64,000 nt of DNA from the NCBI GenBank assembly GCA_044870245.1, contig JBIOYR010000069.1, positions 1 through 64,000 of the forward strand. Direction: 5' to 3'. Positions 18,201 through 25,592 of the stretch are shown here, one piece after another. Under the pieces are notes generated by a model. That model saw nothing but the letters and a program-made list of their open reading frames with translations, was not told where the DNA came from and did not search any database. Position 1 is the first letter of the stretch. The number at the start of each line of letters is the position of its first letter. Origin of the DNA: DATAFF01 sp044870245 (GTDB taxonomy: Bacteria; Pseudomonadota; Alphaproteobacteria; Rhizobiales; Aestuariivirgaceae). The position numbers and the translations under genes are program-made.

Positions 18201-18426
18201 CTTCGACCCATTCGAAGGCGATGGCGGTGTCAGCGTCGCAACGACGAGCACAACCACCGGGGCAGATCTGCTGGTGGGCGGCGTGACGACATCGGACAAG
18301 ACGGCGCGAGTGGTCAAATACCGGGTGGTCCGACCCAACGACCAGGCAAGCAAGCTCGAGGCCGAGAAGATGAACGAGGTCGTCTCGACAGCGGCAAGCG
18401 CGCTGCCGGTGCTTGGGGGAGACTGA
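15292..18426 (+). CDS. Secreted multicopper oxidase with a C-terminal FG-GAP/VCBS-like beta-propeller region
   Basis: This is a 1044-residue exported protein. The ATG at 15292 has GGAAGG upstream and opens a signal peptide ending VSAQ (about residue 28). All four copper-ligand motifs are present: LHVHG (H156, H158), WYHSHLH (H199, H201, H203), HPIHVHV (from H596) and HCHRLNHEDNGLMM (H664-C665-H666, H670). The residue ten after the Cys, where the axial type 1 ligand sits, is Leu rather than Met. From about residue 700 the sequence turns into Asp/Gly-rich repeats (GDVDADNVLDLVVGAG and similar) like FG-GAP/VCBS propeller blades. Typical laccases are about 500-650 residues, so this is a fusion. 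The electron donor is unknown. Confidence 0.9.
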   Translation: MNRSFWALCFSALAISCVIAAAPMVSAQTTGAFDPSRRSVLREPVTLSSKDGLLEVELTAHQGEVALDTVAKPVQNFLVFAYRLVHGTASNGKLEGDNLYPAPTLKVDPGERLVIRLGNGLTALTIKDLFDPIYIKKGEEVPLYPAQLTSAPLNLHVHGVHVSPKGNADNVLLHIAPGMANTYVYDIPKNMPQGAYWYHSHLHTVTTAQTYLGLAGLLAIGRTDGNIPLVTANRIPIRNMMLQYNYVFDRKGGLAQLNSPNWSMWVSTLKGPKGGELADGKYSPSLAPINFAESKIGERAATVWYSGPLSIQNYRGLFQFIPSNLQQFTPHDGKAENSVAADPSLPDYLRDIQFTVNGQFQPVIKSKPGQTEIWVLANISDMAYMNVQLTETATGRHPQIAIIGQDGNPYPAVHYPVTDNGTRLLIPPASRFAIAVTMPAKGDLILEIPPRGGGAKTMIAPGVLYTNNGSETPPGVLGSLSVLPSAVSYVDGFFAFPTQVLARAISEGGKGRTTIFKEGQALNAYDSFVDVSKVEPDVKRELLISGGFLNDLASPSDPKSFVYAFENIGFPNAPVFQPRLGSVEEWTFVNKNNDEHPIHVHVNDFQTVAYDDPTVGLTTGPEMWGEDNANVPAPTLGPEESVVQPGRLSIRTKFEDYTGLFVMHCHRLNHEDNGLMMLVNVIPAASTYAVVIPGATGKSSEVKIYDAAGDRLVGTVTPFPGYEGVPTVTMGDVDADNVLDLVVGAGKNHAPEVVVYSGKEDKGKAPFTIELARFMAFAPDARGGVSVASAQIDGSVADNIIVGSGSGVLDEVRIYRLPAKRGTAPDLFASFNPYDDDQSGVTVSAGFVDFATGRSSIVTAAGPGGPGMVKVFNFSLMQPVKAQDQQSSPPKPATTASFTPFGETYRGGVSLATGWLAASLGGAERIVVGQLSEGGKVKVYSSGSRLDGGPPMYLHSAMEHQHVEFAEVASFDPFEGDGGVSVATTSTTTGADLLVGGVTTSDKTARVVKYRVVRPNDQASKLEAEKMNEVVSTAASALPVLGGD

Positions 18427-18438
18427 TCGGGTGATCGC

Positions 18439-19053
18439 TCAATCCGGGCAGGCGGCGCCGGTCTTCACCCAGGCTTCGACCAGCGCGCCTGCTTCCTTCT
18501 GGGTTCCGGGTGCCGGCTCTCGGCCGAAGCCCGGCGCCCAGGCCCAGCCGACGAGCGTGTCATCGCCGATGTGATGCACGAGATCGGCGGCAGAGCGGCC
18601 GCCATTGCGCGCCGGGTCCTTGATCTGGACGCAGATATCGTGAAGCGATTTGCCATACCAGCCCATCTCGAATGGGGCAAGATGCCATTCCGGATGGCCC
18701 GGGACCCTGCCGGGATCAAAATTGGCGCTCTGGTGACAGATCGGGCAACGTAGGCTGTCGAGACCGAAGCCGTCGGGACCGCGCGCGACAGGGGGCTGGT
18801 GCAGTCGGCCATGCTCGCCCTGTCTCGGCCGATCTCCGACCGGATGGCAGTTCAAGCAGCGCGGGTGGGTTAGAACCTTTCCCAGCTCGGTGAACAGTGC
18901 CTGCGAGCGCTGGTTCTCATCGACGATGGTCGCGAAGCTCTCCAGCGATCGCAAACCGTTCGATGGCGATTGCTCTGCCGCATAGGCGACGAGCGGGCCT
19001 GCCAGGACCAGCAATGCCGCGGGCATGAGGTAGCGGCGTCTTTCACTGAACAT
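18439..19053 (-). CDS. Periplasmic diheme cytochrome c, partner of the molybdenum hydroxylase
   Basis: A signal peptide (MPAALLVLAGPLVAYAAE) precedes about 175 residues with two c-heme motifs, CLNCH and CPICH, and possible distal ligands among the many His and Met residues. It is 204 residues in total. It lies nine bases after the 2Fe-2S subunit stop, so it is the last gene of a three-gene operon. The natural reading is that it takes electrons from the exported molybdenum hydroxylase to the respiratory chain. Related operons for isoquinoline-1-oxidoreductase-type and aldehyde-oxidising enzymes carry such cytochromes. Confidence 0.88.
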   Translation of the reverse strand: MFSERRRYLMPAALLVLAGPLVAYAAEQSPSNGLRSLESFATIVDENQRSQALFTELGKVLTHPRCLNCHPVGDRPRQGEHGRLHQPPVARGPDGFGLDSLRCPICHQSANFDPGRVPGHPEWHLAPFEMGWYGKSLHDICVQIKDPARNGGRSAADLVHHIGDDTLVGWAWAPGFGREPAPGTQKEAGALVEAWVKTGAACPD

Positions 19054-19062
19054 CGGCGCGGC

Positions 19063-19581
19063 TCATGGGGCGAGATAGCGTTTGGAATCGGCGAGAATCA
19101 CATCGCGCACCGCCTCATGGTAGCGGATGTATCCGGTGCAGCGGCAGAGATGCCCGTCGAGCGCCTCGGTTATCGTCGCCTCGAGCTGGTCTCGCGGCAC
19201 CGGCTTGCGTGCCAGGCGCTCCAGCAGAACCTGCGATTCATTGAGGAAGCCGGCGGTGCAATAGCCGCATTGGAAGGCGAAGTGACTGACGAACGCCTTC
19301 TGCAGGGGAGTGAGCTCGCCATCCTTGGCGTGGCCTTCGACCGTGCGGATCGACTTGCCGTTGAATCCGACCGCCGGGATGATGCAGGTGGGGCTCGTAT
19401 CGCTCGTCCCATTGGGATCGTCGACGATCACGGCGCAGCTCAGACACTGGGCAGCACCGCAGCCGAATTTGGTGCCTGTCATACCGAGGCGCTCGCGCAG
19501 AAAGTCGTTCATTGTCAGGTCATCGCGGACGTCCATCGGACCATAGGCGCGACCGTTGATGGTGAGGGCAAGTGTCGTCAC
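19063..19581 (-). CDS. 2Fe-2S subunit of a xanthine oxidase-family molybdenum hydroxylase (IorA-like)
   Basis: This is a 172-residue subunit with two iron-sulfur clusters. The plant-type cluster motif is GTKFGCGAAQCLSCAV with a further Cys (TCIIPA), and the C-terminal four-helix cluster motif is QCGYCTAGF with LCRCTGY. There is no signal peptide; in this family it is exported by hitch-hiking with the Tat-targeted large subunit. Its ATG overlaps the large-subunit stop by four bases, which indicates coupled translation. Confidence 0.95.
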   Translation of the reverse strand: MTTLALTINGRAYGPMDVRDDLTMNDFLRERLGMTGTKFGCGAAQCLSCAVIVDDPNGTSDTSPTCIIPAVGFNGKSIRTVEGHAKDGELTPLQKAFVSHFAFQCGYCTAGFLNESQVLLERLARKPVPRDQLEATITEALDGHLCRCTGYIRYHEAVRDVILADSKRYLAP

Positions 19582-22349
19582 GCGAGCGCTCCCTTGAGCA
19601 TGGCTGGGGTGATCGGCAAAGACTGGAATCGACGCCCGGTGGCGTCGTAGATGGCGTTGAGCAGCGCCGGCACGACCGGAATCATCACCAACTCGGCCAT
19701 GCCCTTCGGGCCCTCGCGCGGCGAGATGGGCGGCAGCACCTCGATATCGAGATCATGAAGAGGCAGGTCGGAGGCGCGGGCGATGAGATAGTCGCCGAGG
19801 TTCCACTGGCCGTTTCCAGGACCGTCTTCATAGGGGGGCAGGTTCTCGAGAAGGGCATAACCGACCCCCATGGCGAAGCCGCCCTGCGTCTGGCCGATCA
19901 CCACTTGCGGCACGAGCATCTCACCGCATTCCAGCACGCTATAGGCCTTGGCGATCCGAAGGGCGCCGGTAGCACGCTCGATCTCGACACGCAGGACCGT
20001 GCCGCACAGCGCGGTGAAGGCACTGCCGATCCGGTTGTAGTTGGTCGGCGGAAAAGCCACAGCGCTGCGATCGAGCCGATTGAACGGGCCGGCGCCATTG
20101 CGGACGGCCAGCGAATCGATGTCGGCGGTCCAGTCCTCGCCGCCAAGGCTGAAGGTCGCTTGCGACCAGGCCCATCGCGAAAAGGCGTGCGTCATGGCGC
20201 CGGTGACGCCGTTCTGAGCATGAGCCTTTGCGGCAACCACCGACAAAGGCAGTGGTGGGAGCCCCGACAGGAGAATGTGCTCGTCCTGCCAGAAGGCCTC
20301 GTACCATTGCTTCGTGCGGGGATCGCTCGGGGCAATCCCCCACAGCGCGAGGGCGGCCGGCCAGAGGCCGAAACGAAACACCACCCGCGCCGCCTCGGTC
20401 ACAGCCTGGGTGCCGACATGGGCGCCGCTCGAGGCGGCAGTCGCCGAGCTGATCGCCGGCACCCAGCGCGGATTCTTGGCGGCTTCGTCCTGAGCGGCCT
20501 GTGCCATCGAATAGGGATCACCCGAGCTCACCAGCTCGAGCGCATCGAACACATCGACCGCAGCAACCCTGACTTCATCGGCAATGCCACCGAGAAAGCC
20601 GGCGGCGCGATTGGCGAGAGCCGTTCCAATGCCGTTGCCCATCTCGACGCAATCGGCATGGATCTGGATATGACCATCGGGATCGATCATGACCATCCCG
20701 AGAGAACTGTCGGCGCCGGTGCCATAGTCCTTGGTCACGCAGGCAACGCCAGTGCCGACGACGTATCCTTCGCGGGCTTGCGTCTTGGCCTCGCGGCGAT
20801 CCTTCCAGATCGGGTGCATCTCCAGCTTGTCGAGAATCTCCGGCGTGCGAATCGAGACTGTGTAGGCGTTTCCGGTCATGGTTCGCCCGCCGGTCTGGAG
20901 CGCGTTGCGCCGGCGGAATTCGATGGGATCGAGCGGCAAGGCCGTGGCCACTTCATCGATCAGCGTTTCCAGCGCCGTCATGGTCTGCAACGTGCCGTAG
21001 CCGCGCATCGAGCCGGCGGTCACGCCACGCGAGTGCAGTGCCACGGTGGTGACGTCGGCCTTCGGAACGTCGTAGATGCCGATCGCCCCGGTGGCGCCGA
21101 CAACCGCCACGCTTCCCGAATAGTTGGCGAGACCGCCTCCGTCGAGGACATGGTCGGCAGCGAAGGCGACGATCCTGCCTGTTTCCCGATCGACGCCGAT
21201 CTGGCTATGGATCTTGAATGCGTGTCGCTTGATGCCACCCTGAAATTGCTGATAGCGGTCATGCGCCAGGCGAACCGGTCGCCCGGGCAGGAACAGCGCC
21301 GCCAGGGCGACGTAGAGGGGAAAGGGCGTGTGATCGCGACCTCCGAAGCCGCCGCCAACATAGGCGAAATGCGCCTTGATCTCCGAAGGTTTGAACCCTG
21401 TTTTGGCTTCGCCGAGCAGATGGGCGATAGCGCCGGCTGCTTCGAAAGGCGACTGGACTCCGAGCACCAGCTCGAGTTTGCGACTGTCGCCGTCATACCA
21501 GGCAAGTCCGCTTTCGGGCTCGAGGAACAGCGGGTCGATCGACTGAGTCTCGAAATCCCGTTCGAGCACCAGCACCGCCGGGTCGTTGGTCGCGAGCTGC
21601 TTTCGGACCTCCTCGCCATAGGTCGCACCCTTGGCATAGGATGCACCCTTGGCAAGCGGCAGGGGCTTCCAGATCGGCCGTCCCGAGCTCTCGAAATAAC
21701 CAGGACTGACCCATCCTTCATCGAGAGGCGAGTAGACGTCCGGCGATTCAGGTGCCGGGCCGGCAATGCGGGTGAAGCGCCAGGCTCCATAATTGGGCAG
21801 CGGCACTGGTCCGGTCTCGGCTCCGAACTTGAAGAAATTCCTGTTGCGCAGCACGAGGCGCGCTCTGTCGAATGCGTCGAAGGTCTCGAACAGCAGAAGC
21901 GCTACGGGTTGACCAAGATAGATCGGCGTCTCGCCGGCGGAGCAGAAAAGGTCGCCTGAGTAGAAGCCGGGCACACGAATGTTGATACGGGCGAGATCGT
22001 CGGCGGTAACGATAACCGTCGGCTTTGCCTCATCGGTGATGAGGCCGAGATTGAGACCCTCGTAGATGTGCGAGGCATCCGGCGCCCGCACCAGCAACGC
22101 ATGTGAGGTGCTTGTCGGCCAACCAGGAAGATCTGTTGCCCGAAAGTCGGAGGCATAGAGCTTCGCGCCAGTGACCTTGGCGATGCCATCGATGCGGCCC
22201 GTGACGGCGCCGGCGATGCCTGGGCGCCGCCCCGGCAGTGTCTCGCGAGCGGCAAAATCGGGGACATCGGCGGCGGCGAAGCGGGACAGGCCTACCGCGA
22301 TGCCGCTTGTCGTGACCCACTGCACGAATTCGCGTCGCGATAATCGCAT
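19578..22349 (-). CDS. Molybdopterin-binding large subunit of a xanthine oxidase-family hydroxylase (IorB-like, Tat-exported)
   Basis: This is a 923-residue catalytic subunit. The N-terminus has a twin-arginine signal (MRLSRREFVQWV, then a hydrophobic stretch ending FAAAD), so the enzyme works in the periplasm. Molybdopterin-family features include HFAYVGGGFGGRDH, the GSMRGYG segment, and a C-terminal EMGNGIGT followed later by GGFAMGVGYALLE. The two-subunit layout without a separate FAD subunit matches isoquinoline 1-oxidoreductase and periplasmic aldehyde oxidoreductases. The substrate is likely an aldehyde or N-heterocycle; sequence alone does not decide. With the 2Fe-2S subunit and diheme cytochrome it makes one operon. 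Confidence 0.93.
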   Translation of the reverse strand: MRLSRREFVQWVTTSGIAVGLSRFAAADVPDFAARETLPGRRPGIAGAVTGRIDGIAKVTGAKLYASDFRATDLPGWPTSTSHALLVRAPDASHIYEGLNLGLITDEAKPTVIVTADDLARINIRVPGFYSGDLFCSAGETPIYLGQPVALLLFETFDAFDRARLVLRNRNFFKFGAETGPVPLPNYGAWRFTRIAGPAPESPDVYSPLDEGWVSPGYFESSGRPIWKPLPLAKGASYAKGATYGEEVRKQLATNDPAVLVLERDFETQSIDPLFLEPESGLAWYDGDSRKLELVLGVQSPFEAAGAIAHLLGEAKTGFKPSEIKAHFAYVGGGFGGRDHTPFPLYVALAALFLPGRPVRLAHDRYQQFQGGIKRHAFKIHSQIGVDRETGRIVAFAADHVLDGGGLANYSGSVAVVGATGAIGIYDVPKADVTTVALHSRGVTAGSMRGYGTLQTMTALETLIDEVATALPLDPIEFRRRNALQTGGRTMTGNAYTVSIRTPEILDKLEMHPIWKDRREAKTQAREGYVVGTGVACVTKDYGTGADSSLGMVMIDPDGHIQIHADCVEMGNGIGTALANRAAGFLGGIADEVRVAAVDVFDALELVSSGDPYSMAQAAQDEAAKNPRWVPAISSATAASSGAHVGTQAVTEAARVVFRFGLWPAALALWGIAPSDPRTKQWYEAFWQDEHILLSGLPPLPLSVVAAKAHAQNGVTGAMTHAFSRWAWSQATFSLGGEDWTADIDSLAVRNGAGPFNRLDRSAVAFPPTNYNRIGSAFTALCGTVLRVEIERATGALRIAKAYSVLECGEMLVPQVVIGQTQGGFAMGVGYALLENLPPYEDGPGNGQWNLGDYLIARASDLPLHDLDIEVLPPISPREGPKGMAELVMIPVVPALLNAIYDATGRRFQSLPITPAMLKGALA

Positions 22350-22510
22350 GAAGTCTCTCAGCCCCGTGCCCGTCGCCTGGCGGCACGCATCGAGAGCGTC
22401 ATCAATCGATCGCGCTTGAGATAGGCCGCCGTCATCGTTCGGCAGCTTACGACGATTTGGTTCTCAATACGTCAATGTGGGACAGCGGTTTTTGTGGTTA
22501 AGCTTAAGAA

Positions 22511-22580
22511 GGCAGTAGGCAGCAGGCAGTAATAGGGAAGTGCACCGATCTTCTGCCTAATGCCTATCGCCTGATCCCTA
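22511..22580. repeat. Inverted arrays of imperfect heptamers (TAGGCAN type)
   Basis: Three direct copies GGCAGTA/GGCAGCA/GGCAGTA begin at 22511. From 22551 the complementary type appears (TGCCTAA, TGCCTAT, CGCCTGA), so the two arms could form a long imperfect hairpin. It lies between the stop of the transglycosylase gene and the start of the molybdenum hydroxylase gene. It is possibly a terminator-like or slippage-grown repeat; I know no named family. Confidence 0.5.
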
Positions 22581-22994
22581 GGCTCGGCGGGCCAGGCGCA
22601 TGACCTTCAGAGCATAGTTGCGGGCAGCAGCTGGCAGGCGCCTGGCATGGATTCCGGCATTGTGAAAGGCGACGGAACCGCGGCGCAGCGCCATGGCGAG
22701 ATGCTTCATTCCCATGTCGAGGCCCGCGCCACACGATCTGAGCCTACTGGTCGGGCCGCGGTAACCAATGCCGCGGGCCGTTGCCGGCTTGATCTGGAGC
22801 GGGCCGAGCTCGCCGGCACGGCCGCGCGCATCGCAGCGTCCGCCGCTCTCCATGCGAATGACGGCACGCGCGACGGCAAGTGGAACACCATAGCGCTTTG
22901 CCGAGGTGGCGACTTGACCGTCGGTCACATAGCGCGCTGCGGCTGGCGTGATGAGGGTGCAAAGCAAAGCGATTGCGACGAGCAACTGACGCAT
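22578..22994 (-). CDS. Small secreted lytic transglycosylase-like protein
   Basis: This is a 138-residue protein. The ATG at 22994 has AGGAG upstream and begins a signal peptide (MRQLLVAIALLCTLITPAAA). The SLT-like core shows VARAVIRMESGGRCDARG with the catalytic-type Glu, and GELGPLQIKPATARGIGY, the counterpart of the usual GLMQI motif. It is shorter than most SLT domains, and a Cys pair (CDARG, RSCGAG) may form a disulfide. The likely role is peptidoglycan cleavage in the periplasm. Confidence 0.82.
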   Translation of the reverse strand: MRQLLVAIALLCTLITPAAARYVTDGQVATSAKRYGVPLAVARAVIRMESGGRCDARGRAGELGPLQIKPATARGIGYRGPTSRLRSCGAGLDMGMKHLAMALRRGSVAFHNAGIHARRLPAAARNYALKVMRLARRA

Positions 22995-23405
22995 TTCGGC
23001 TCTCCTGATTTTGGACGCGCCGACTGGTTCCAAGGAGTCGCTCTTACGCGGCGGACGCAGCAGCGCCCCTCATCGCGACAAGCGAGTCGCAAGGTTCAGA
23101 AATGTCGGCTTTCGGGATTTAGATTGCGGACTACCGGGCTGCGGTCAGTGCCGTGGGACGTTGACCAGAAAGAGCTGCTTGCCCAAGAATGATGATCTGT
23201 CGACGCAGAAAGCGTGTCGTGCCTCTATCCCCATTGAAATCTTCATGACTCTCCTGACTGCCCCTTTTGGATCCACCGTGATCCCCGCGAGGACGGCGCT
23301 GAATGCCCGGCCAATCGGGCGAGACGTTGCAAGCGAGATGGTCATTTCTGGACCGAACGCGCCATGCGGTCGCGCCTCCGCAACGTCACTCTCTCCTAGG
23401 GAGAA
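22995..23405. other. Intergenic region with no recognised gene
   Basis: This 411-base stretch lies between the transglycosylase promoter and the stop of the tmpB-like gene. I see short open frames without start signals or family resemblance, and a short CTCTCCTAGGGAGA palindrome at its right end that could help end transcription of tmpB. Confidence 0.4.
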
Positions 23406-23987
23406 TCACCGATTCCCTGTGTGTTTCCAGACCACCCTCTCGAGCAGCGGAACATAGTCGCGGAAGCTCCTCGTCTTCATTCCTGGCACCTTGCCCTTCT
23501 CGTCCCATAGACGAATTCTCACGGCTTCCTCATGGAACGGGTTGGTGCGGAACTGCGAAACTTCCCGGTCGCTCATCCGCCCACCTTGGAGCGCCAGCGT
23601 ATGCACCGAGGCGGGCGAGAGCTTGCTGAAATAGCTGCTGTCAGTGGCACAGAGATAGCGCTTGGCGGCAACGTGGAGCCGCACGCATTCGGTGACGACC
23701 GGCGGGAAGAACGGCTCGAGGACATCGGCGCCCGCATCGTCATGATGCCTGTCCTCGTGATCGTCGGGCGTGTAGGTTCCGAACTCGCTGGTGAAGTGGC
23801 CGATGTCGTGCAGCAGGGCAGCCACGACAAGTTCATCCGGTGCCCCTTCCTGCTCGGCGAACCAGGCTCCTTGCAGCATGTGCTCGGACAAGGTCACCGG
23901 CTCGCCGAGATATTCCTCAGCGCCCCGGCGTTCAAATATATCGGCGATGAATGGAACGATCGTCTTGGCGTCGAGCTCAGGTTTCAT
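23406..23987 (-). CDS. tmpB: HD-domain mixed-valent diiron oxygenase, TmpB/PhnZ-like (phosphonate C-P bond cleavage)
   Basis: This is a 193-residue HD protein. It has the diiron ligand set of PhnZ-type oxygenases: H36 (SEHML), H60-D61 (LLHDIGHF), the HEDRHHDDAG segment, and RLHVAAKRYL with H105 and K109. The Tyr and Glu that act as a substrate lid in PhnZ appear three apart as YLGE (Y26, E29). The neighbour is a gamma-butyrobetaine hydroxylase-like dioxygenase. Established work pairs these two types as TmpA/TmpB, which convert 2-(trimethylammonio)ethylphosphonate to glycine betaine and phosphate. Its ATG overlaps the tmpA stop by four bases. A PhnY*/PhnZ pair acting on 2-aminoethylphosphonate is the alternative. 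Confidence 0.85.
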   Translation of the reverse strand: MKPELDAKTIVPFIADIFERRGAEEYLGEPVTLSEHMLQGAWFAEQEGAPDELVVAALLHDIGHFTSEFGTYTPDDHEDRHHDDAGADVLEPFFPPVVTECVRLHVAAKRYLCATDSSYFSKLSPASVHTLALQGGRMSDREVSQFRTNPFHEEAVRIRLWDEKGKVPGMKTRSFRDYVPLLERVVWKHTGNR

Positions 23988-25135
23988 CGCTTCTCTCGCT
24001 GCTCTTCATCAATCGCTTCCAAAGTCGAAAGCAGCCCGTCCTTGTCGGCGTAGCAACCTTGGAGCCAACGGAATCCGCTTCCAAAAAATGCCTTTCGCGC
24101 ATGGAGGACCCGGGTGTTGTCGACGATGAACAGCTCGCCTGGCGAAAGCTTGAACGTCACGTCGAATCGCGGGTCCTGGACGAGCTCGGCGAAGCGTCGG
24201 TAGGCGCGGTAATATTCCGGCACGTCTGCGAACGGGACATCGACAAGCGGTGCAGTGGAGCGATTGTTGAAGCGAATTGCGATCAGCTCGCCATCCGGAG
24301 CTAGCTCGATCATCGGCCGCTTGGACCTGAGGCGAACACCAGTCGAGCCGGCGTATTCGAAGCGGGCCCGGTAGGTGCTCAGCAGGCGAAACCATTCGGC
24401 ATTCTCGCGCTGCAGCTCACCGGCAACAGCGAAGCCGTCAACGACGGTCGACTCGCCGCCGGTGACCGAATTCTCGAGGCAGGCAAGCAGCTGCAGGGTG
24501 GGGACAGGGTCGCGATACGGGTTGTCCGTATGGGCCTGGAGCCCGAGATTGGTGTAGGCGAGGTTGCTGGGGTTGACCTCGGCGCGGACGTCGAACCAGC
24601 GGCCATAATTGGTCTCACGGACATAGCCGAACAGCTCGGCAACGCGACAAAGGCTGCCCGAACCTCGAGGAATTTCGGTCATCACGGCGACGCCGTAGCG
24701 GCGAACCTGCTCGAGCCAGCGCCCAAGCGCTTGGCGATCGCTGGCGACGGTGGTGAAGGATGCGCTGGGCAGGACCGGAAGATCGCCGCTATGCCAGCGC
24801 GTGATCTCGGGAGGCGTCCAGCCCTGCCGGGATTCCCCGGTCCGATCGTAGATCCGGGCGCGCAGCCATTCGGCAGGAAAGGCGACCGTCTTCTGTTCCG
24901 GGAGGAAACTGAGCGAGAGATCTCCCTCGGCTGTAAGCTGCACGGCTTTCACCGAGGTTTCGGGCGGCAGGTCGAGAATGGTGATGAGGCGCTGGCCATT
25001 GGCAGCGCTTCGGGTCTTGTCGTCCAGGGCATTGTCGCGAAGCCAGAGGGCATGGAATCGCGCGGTGGTGCCGTCGTTCCAGCCGAGCTCGACAATGGCA
25101 CCGTCATCGCTGGTCCGAGCCGATTGCAATCCCAT
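23984..25135 (-). CDS. tmpA: Fe(II)/2-oxoglutarate dioxygenase, TmpA-like (gamma-butyrobetaine hydroxylase family)
   Basis: The C-terminal TauD-type domain has the facial triad HTD (H202, D204) and a distal H345 in VLHARK. The N-terminal domain keeps FHALWLRDN, but the Cys cluster that binds zinc in human BBOX1 is replaced by ALDDKT. The ATG at 25135 has GGAG seven bases upstream and gives 383 residues, so longer upstream starts are unlikely. Because it is coupled to an HD oxygenase, hydroxylation of 2-(trimethylammonio)ethylphosphonate fits better than carnitine synthesis. No phosphonate transporter adjoins it. Confidence 0.85.
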   Translation of the reverse strand: MGLQSARTSDDGAIVELGWNDGTTARFHALWLRDNALDDKTRSAANGQRLITILDLPPETSVKAVQLTAEGDLSLSFLPEQKTVAFPAEWLRARIYDRTGESRQGWTPPEITRWHSGDLPVLPSASFTTVASDRQALGRWLEQVRRYGVAVMTEIPRGSGSLCRVAELFGYVRETNYGRWFDVRAEVNPSNLAYTNLGLQAHTDNPYRDPVPTLQLLACLENSVTGGESTVVDGFAVAGELQRENAEWFRLLSTYRARFEYAGSTGVRLRSKRPMIELAPDGELIAIRFNNRSTAPLVDVPFADVPEYYRAYRRFAELVQDPRFDVTFKLSPGELFIVDNTRVLHARKAFFGSGFRWLQGCYADKDGLLSTLEAIDEEQREKR

Positions 25136-25285
25136 TCTGCCACTCCTTCGCGATGGCACGGCCTGGAACTGCCGCGCACGACTGGCAGGATAGTAGGTTT
25201 TCATGGCTGTCGTGATAAGCGAGAAAATCTGTAGATTTGTCGGTGCCTGTGCTCCGCCGGTGACACGGCGCAATGGCGATGTGAC

Positions 25286-25519
25286 TCAGATCAAGCCCAC
25301 GAATGTCTCTTGCCGCGGCGCGCCTGCGCGAGCAGCGAAAGGACCATATTCCTGCTCATCATCATCCCAGAAAGACCGGGGACCGCACATCATCGCGAGG
25401 CACCAATTGTCCCACCTGTCAGTCTGGGTCGCGGTCGATCGGCTGAACAAGCGAAGCTCGTCGGGGAACGCAAAAAGCGTCAATTGTGTCATCACGTTCA
25501 CCGGACCAAAGTCGATCAC
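25286..25519 (-). CDS. Possible small hypothetical protein upstream of tmpA
   Basis: A 77-codon frame (start GTG at 25519, or an ATG eight codons in) lies in the 457-base gap upstream of tmpA, in the same direction. It contains plausible protein segments (MTQLTLFAFPDELRLFSRS, WDNWCLAMMCGPRSFWDDDE) but has no good ribosome site and no family I know. The rest of the gap (25136-25592) shows nothing else. Confidence 0.22.
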   Translation of the reverse strand: MIDFGPVNVMTQLTLFAFPDELRLFSRSTATQTDRWDNWCLAMMCGPRSFWDDDEQEYGPFAARAGAPRQETFVGLI

Positions 25520-25592
25520 TCCCCGCGAAGCGACTTTAGCCTAAGGCGGTCTCGCGACAAGCCGTCATCAGCGCGTCATAATCGCTCAGTCT

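Noticed and set aside
19572..21959. Very long open frame (795 codons) on the + strand opposite the molybdenum hydroxylase gene
   Set aside because: It is a GC-rich antisense shadow. The translation is Arg/Gly/His-rich without any family motif, while the reverse strand encodes a complete Mo-hydroxylase with conserved residues.
22578..22580. CRISPR-like reading of the heptamer repeats near 22.5 kb
   Set aside because: Units are only 7 bases with no spacers, so it is not a CRISPR array; no cas genes lie in the window.
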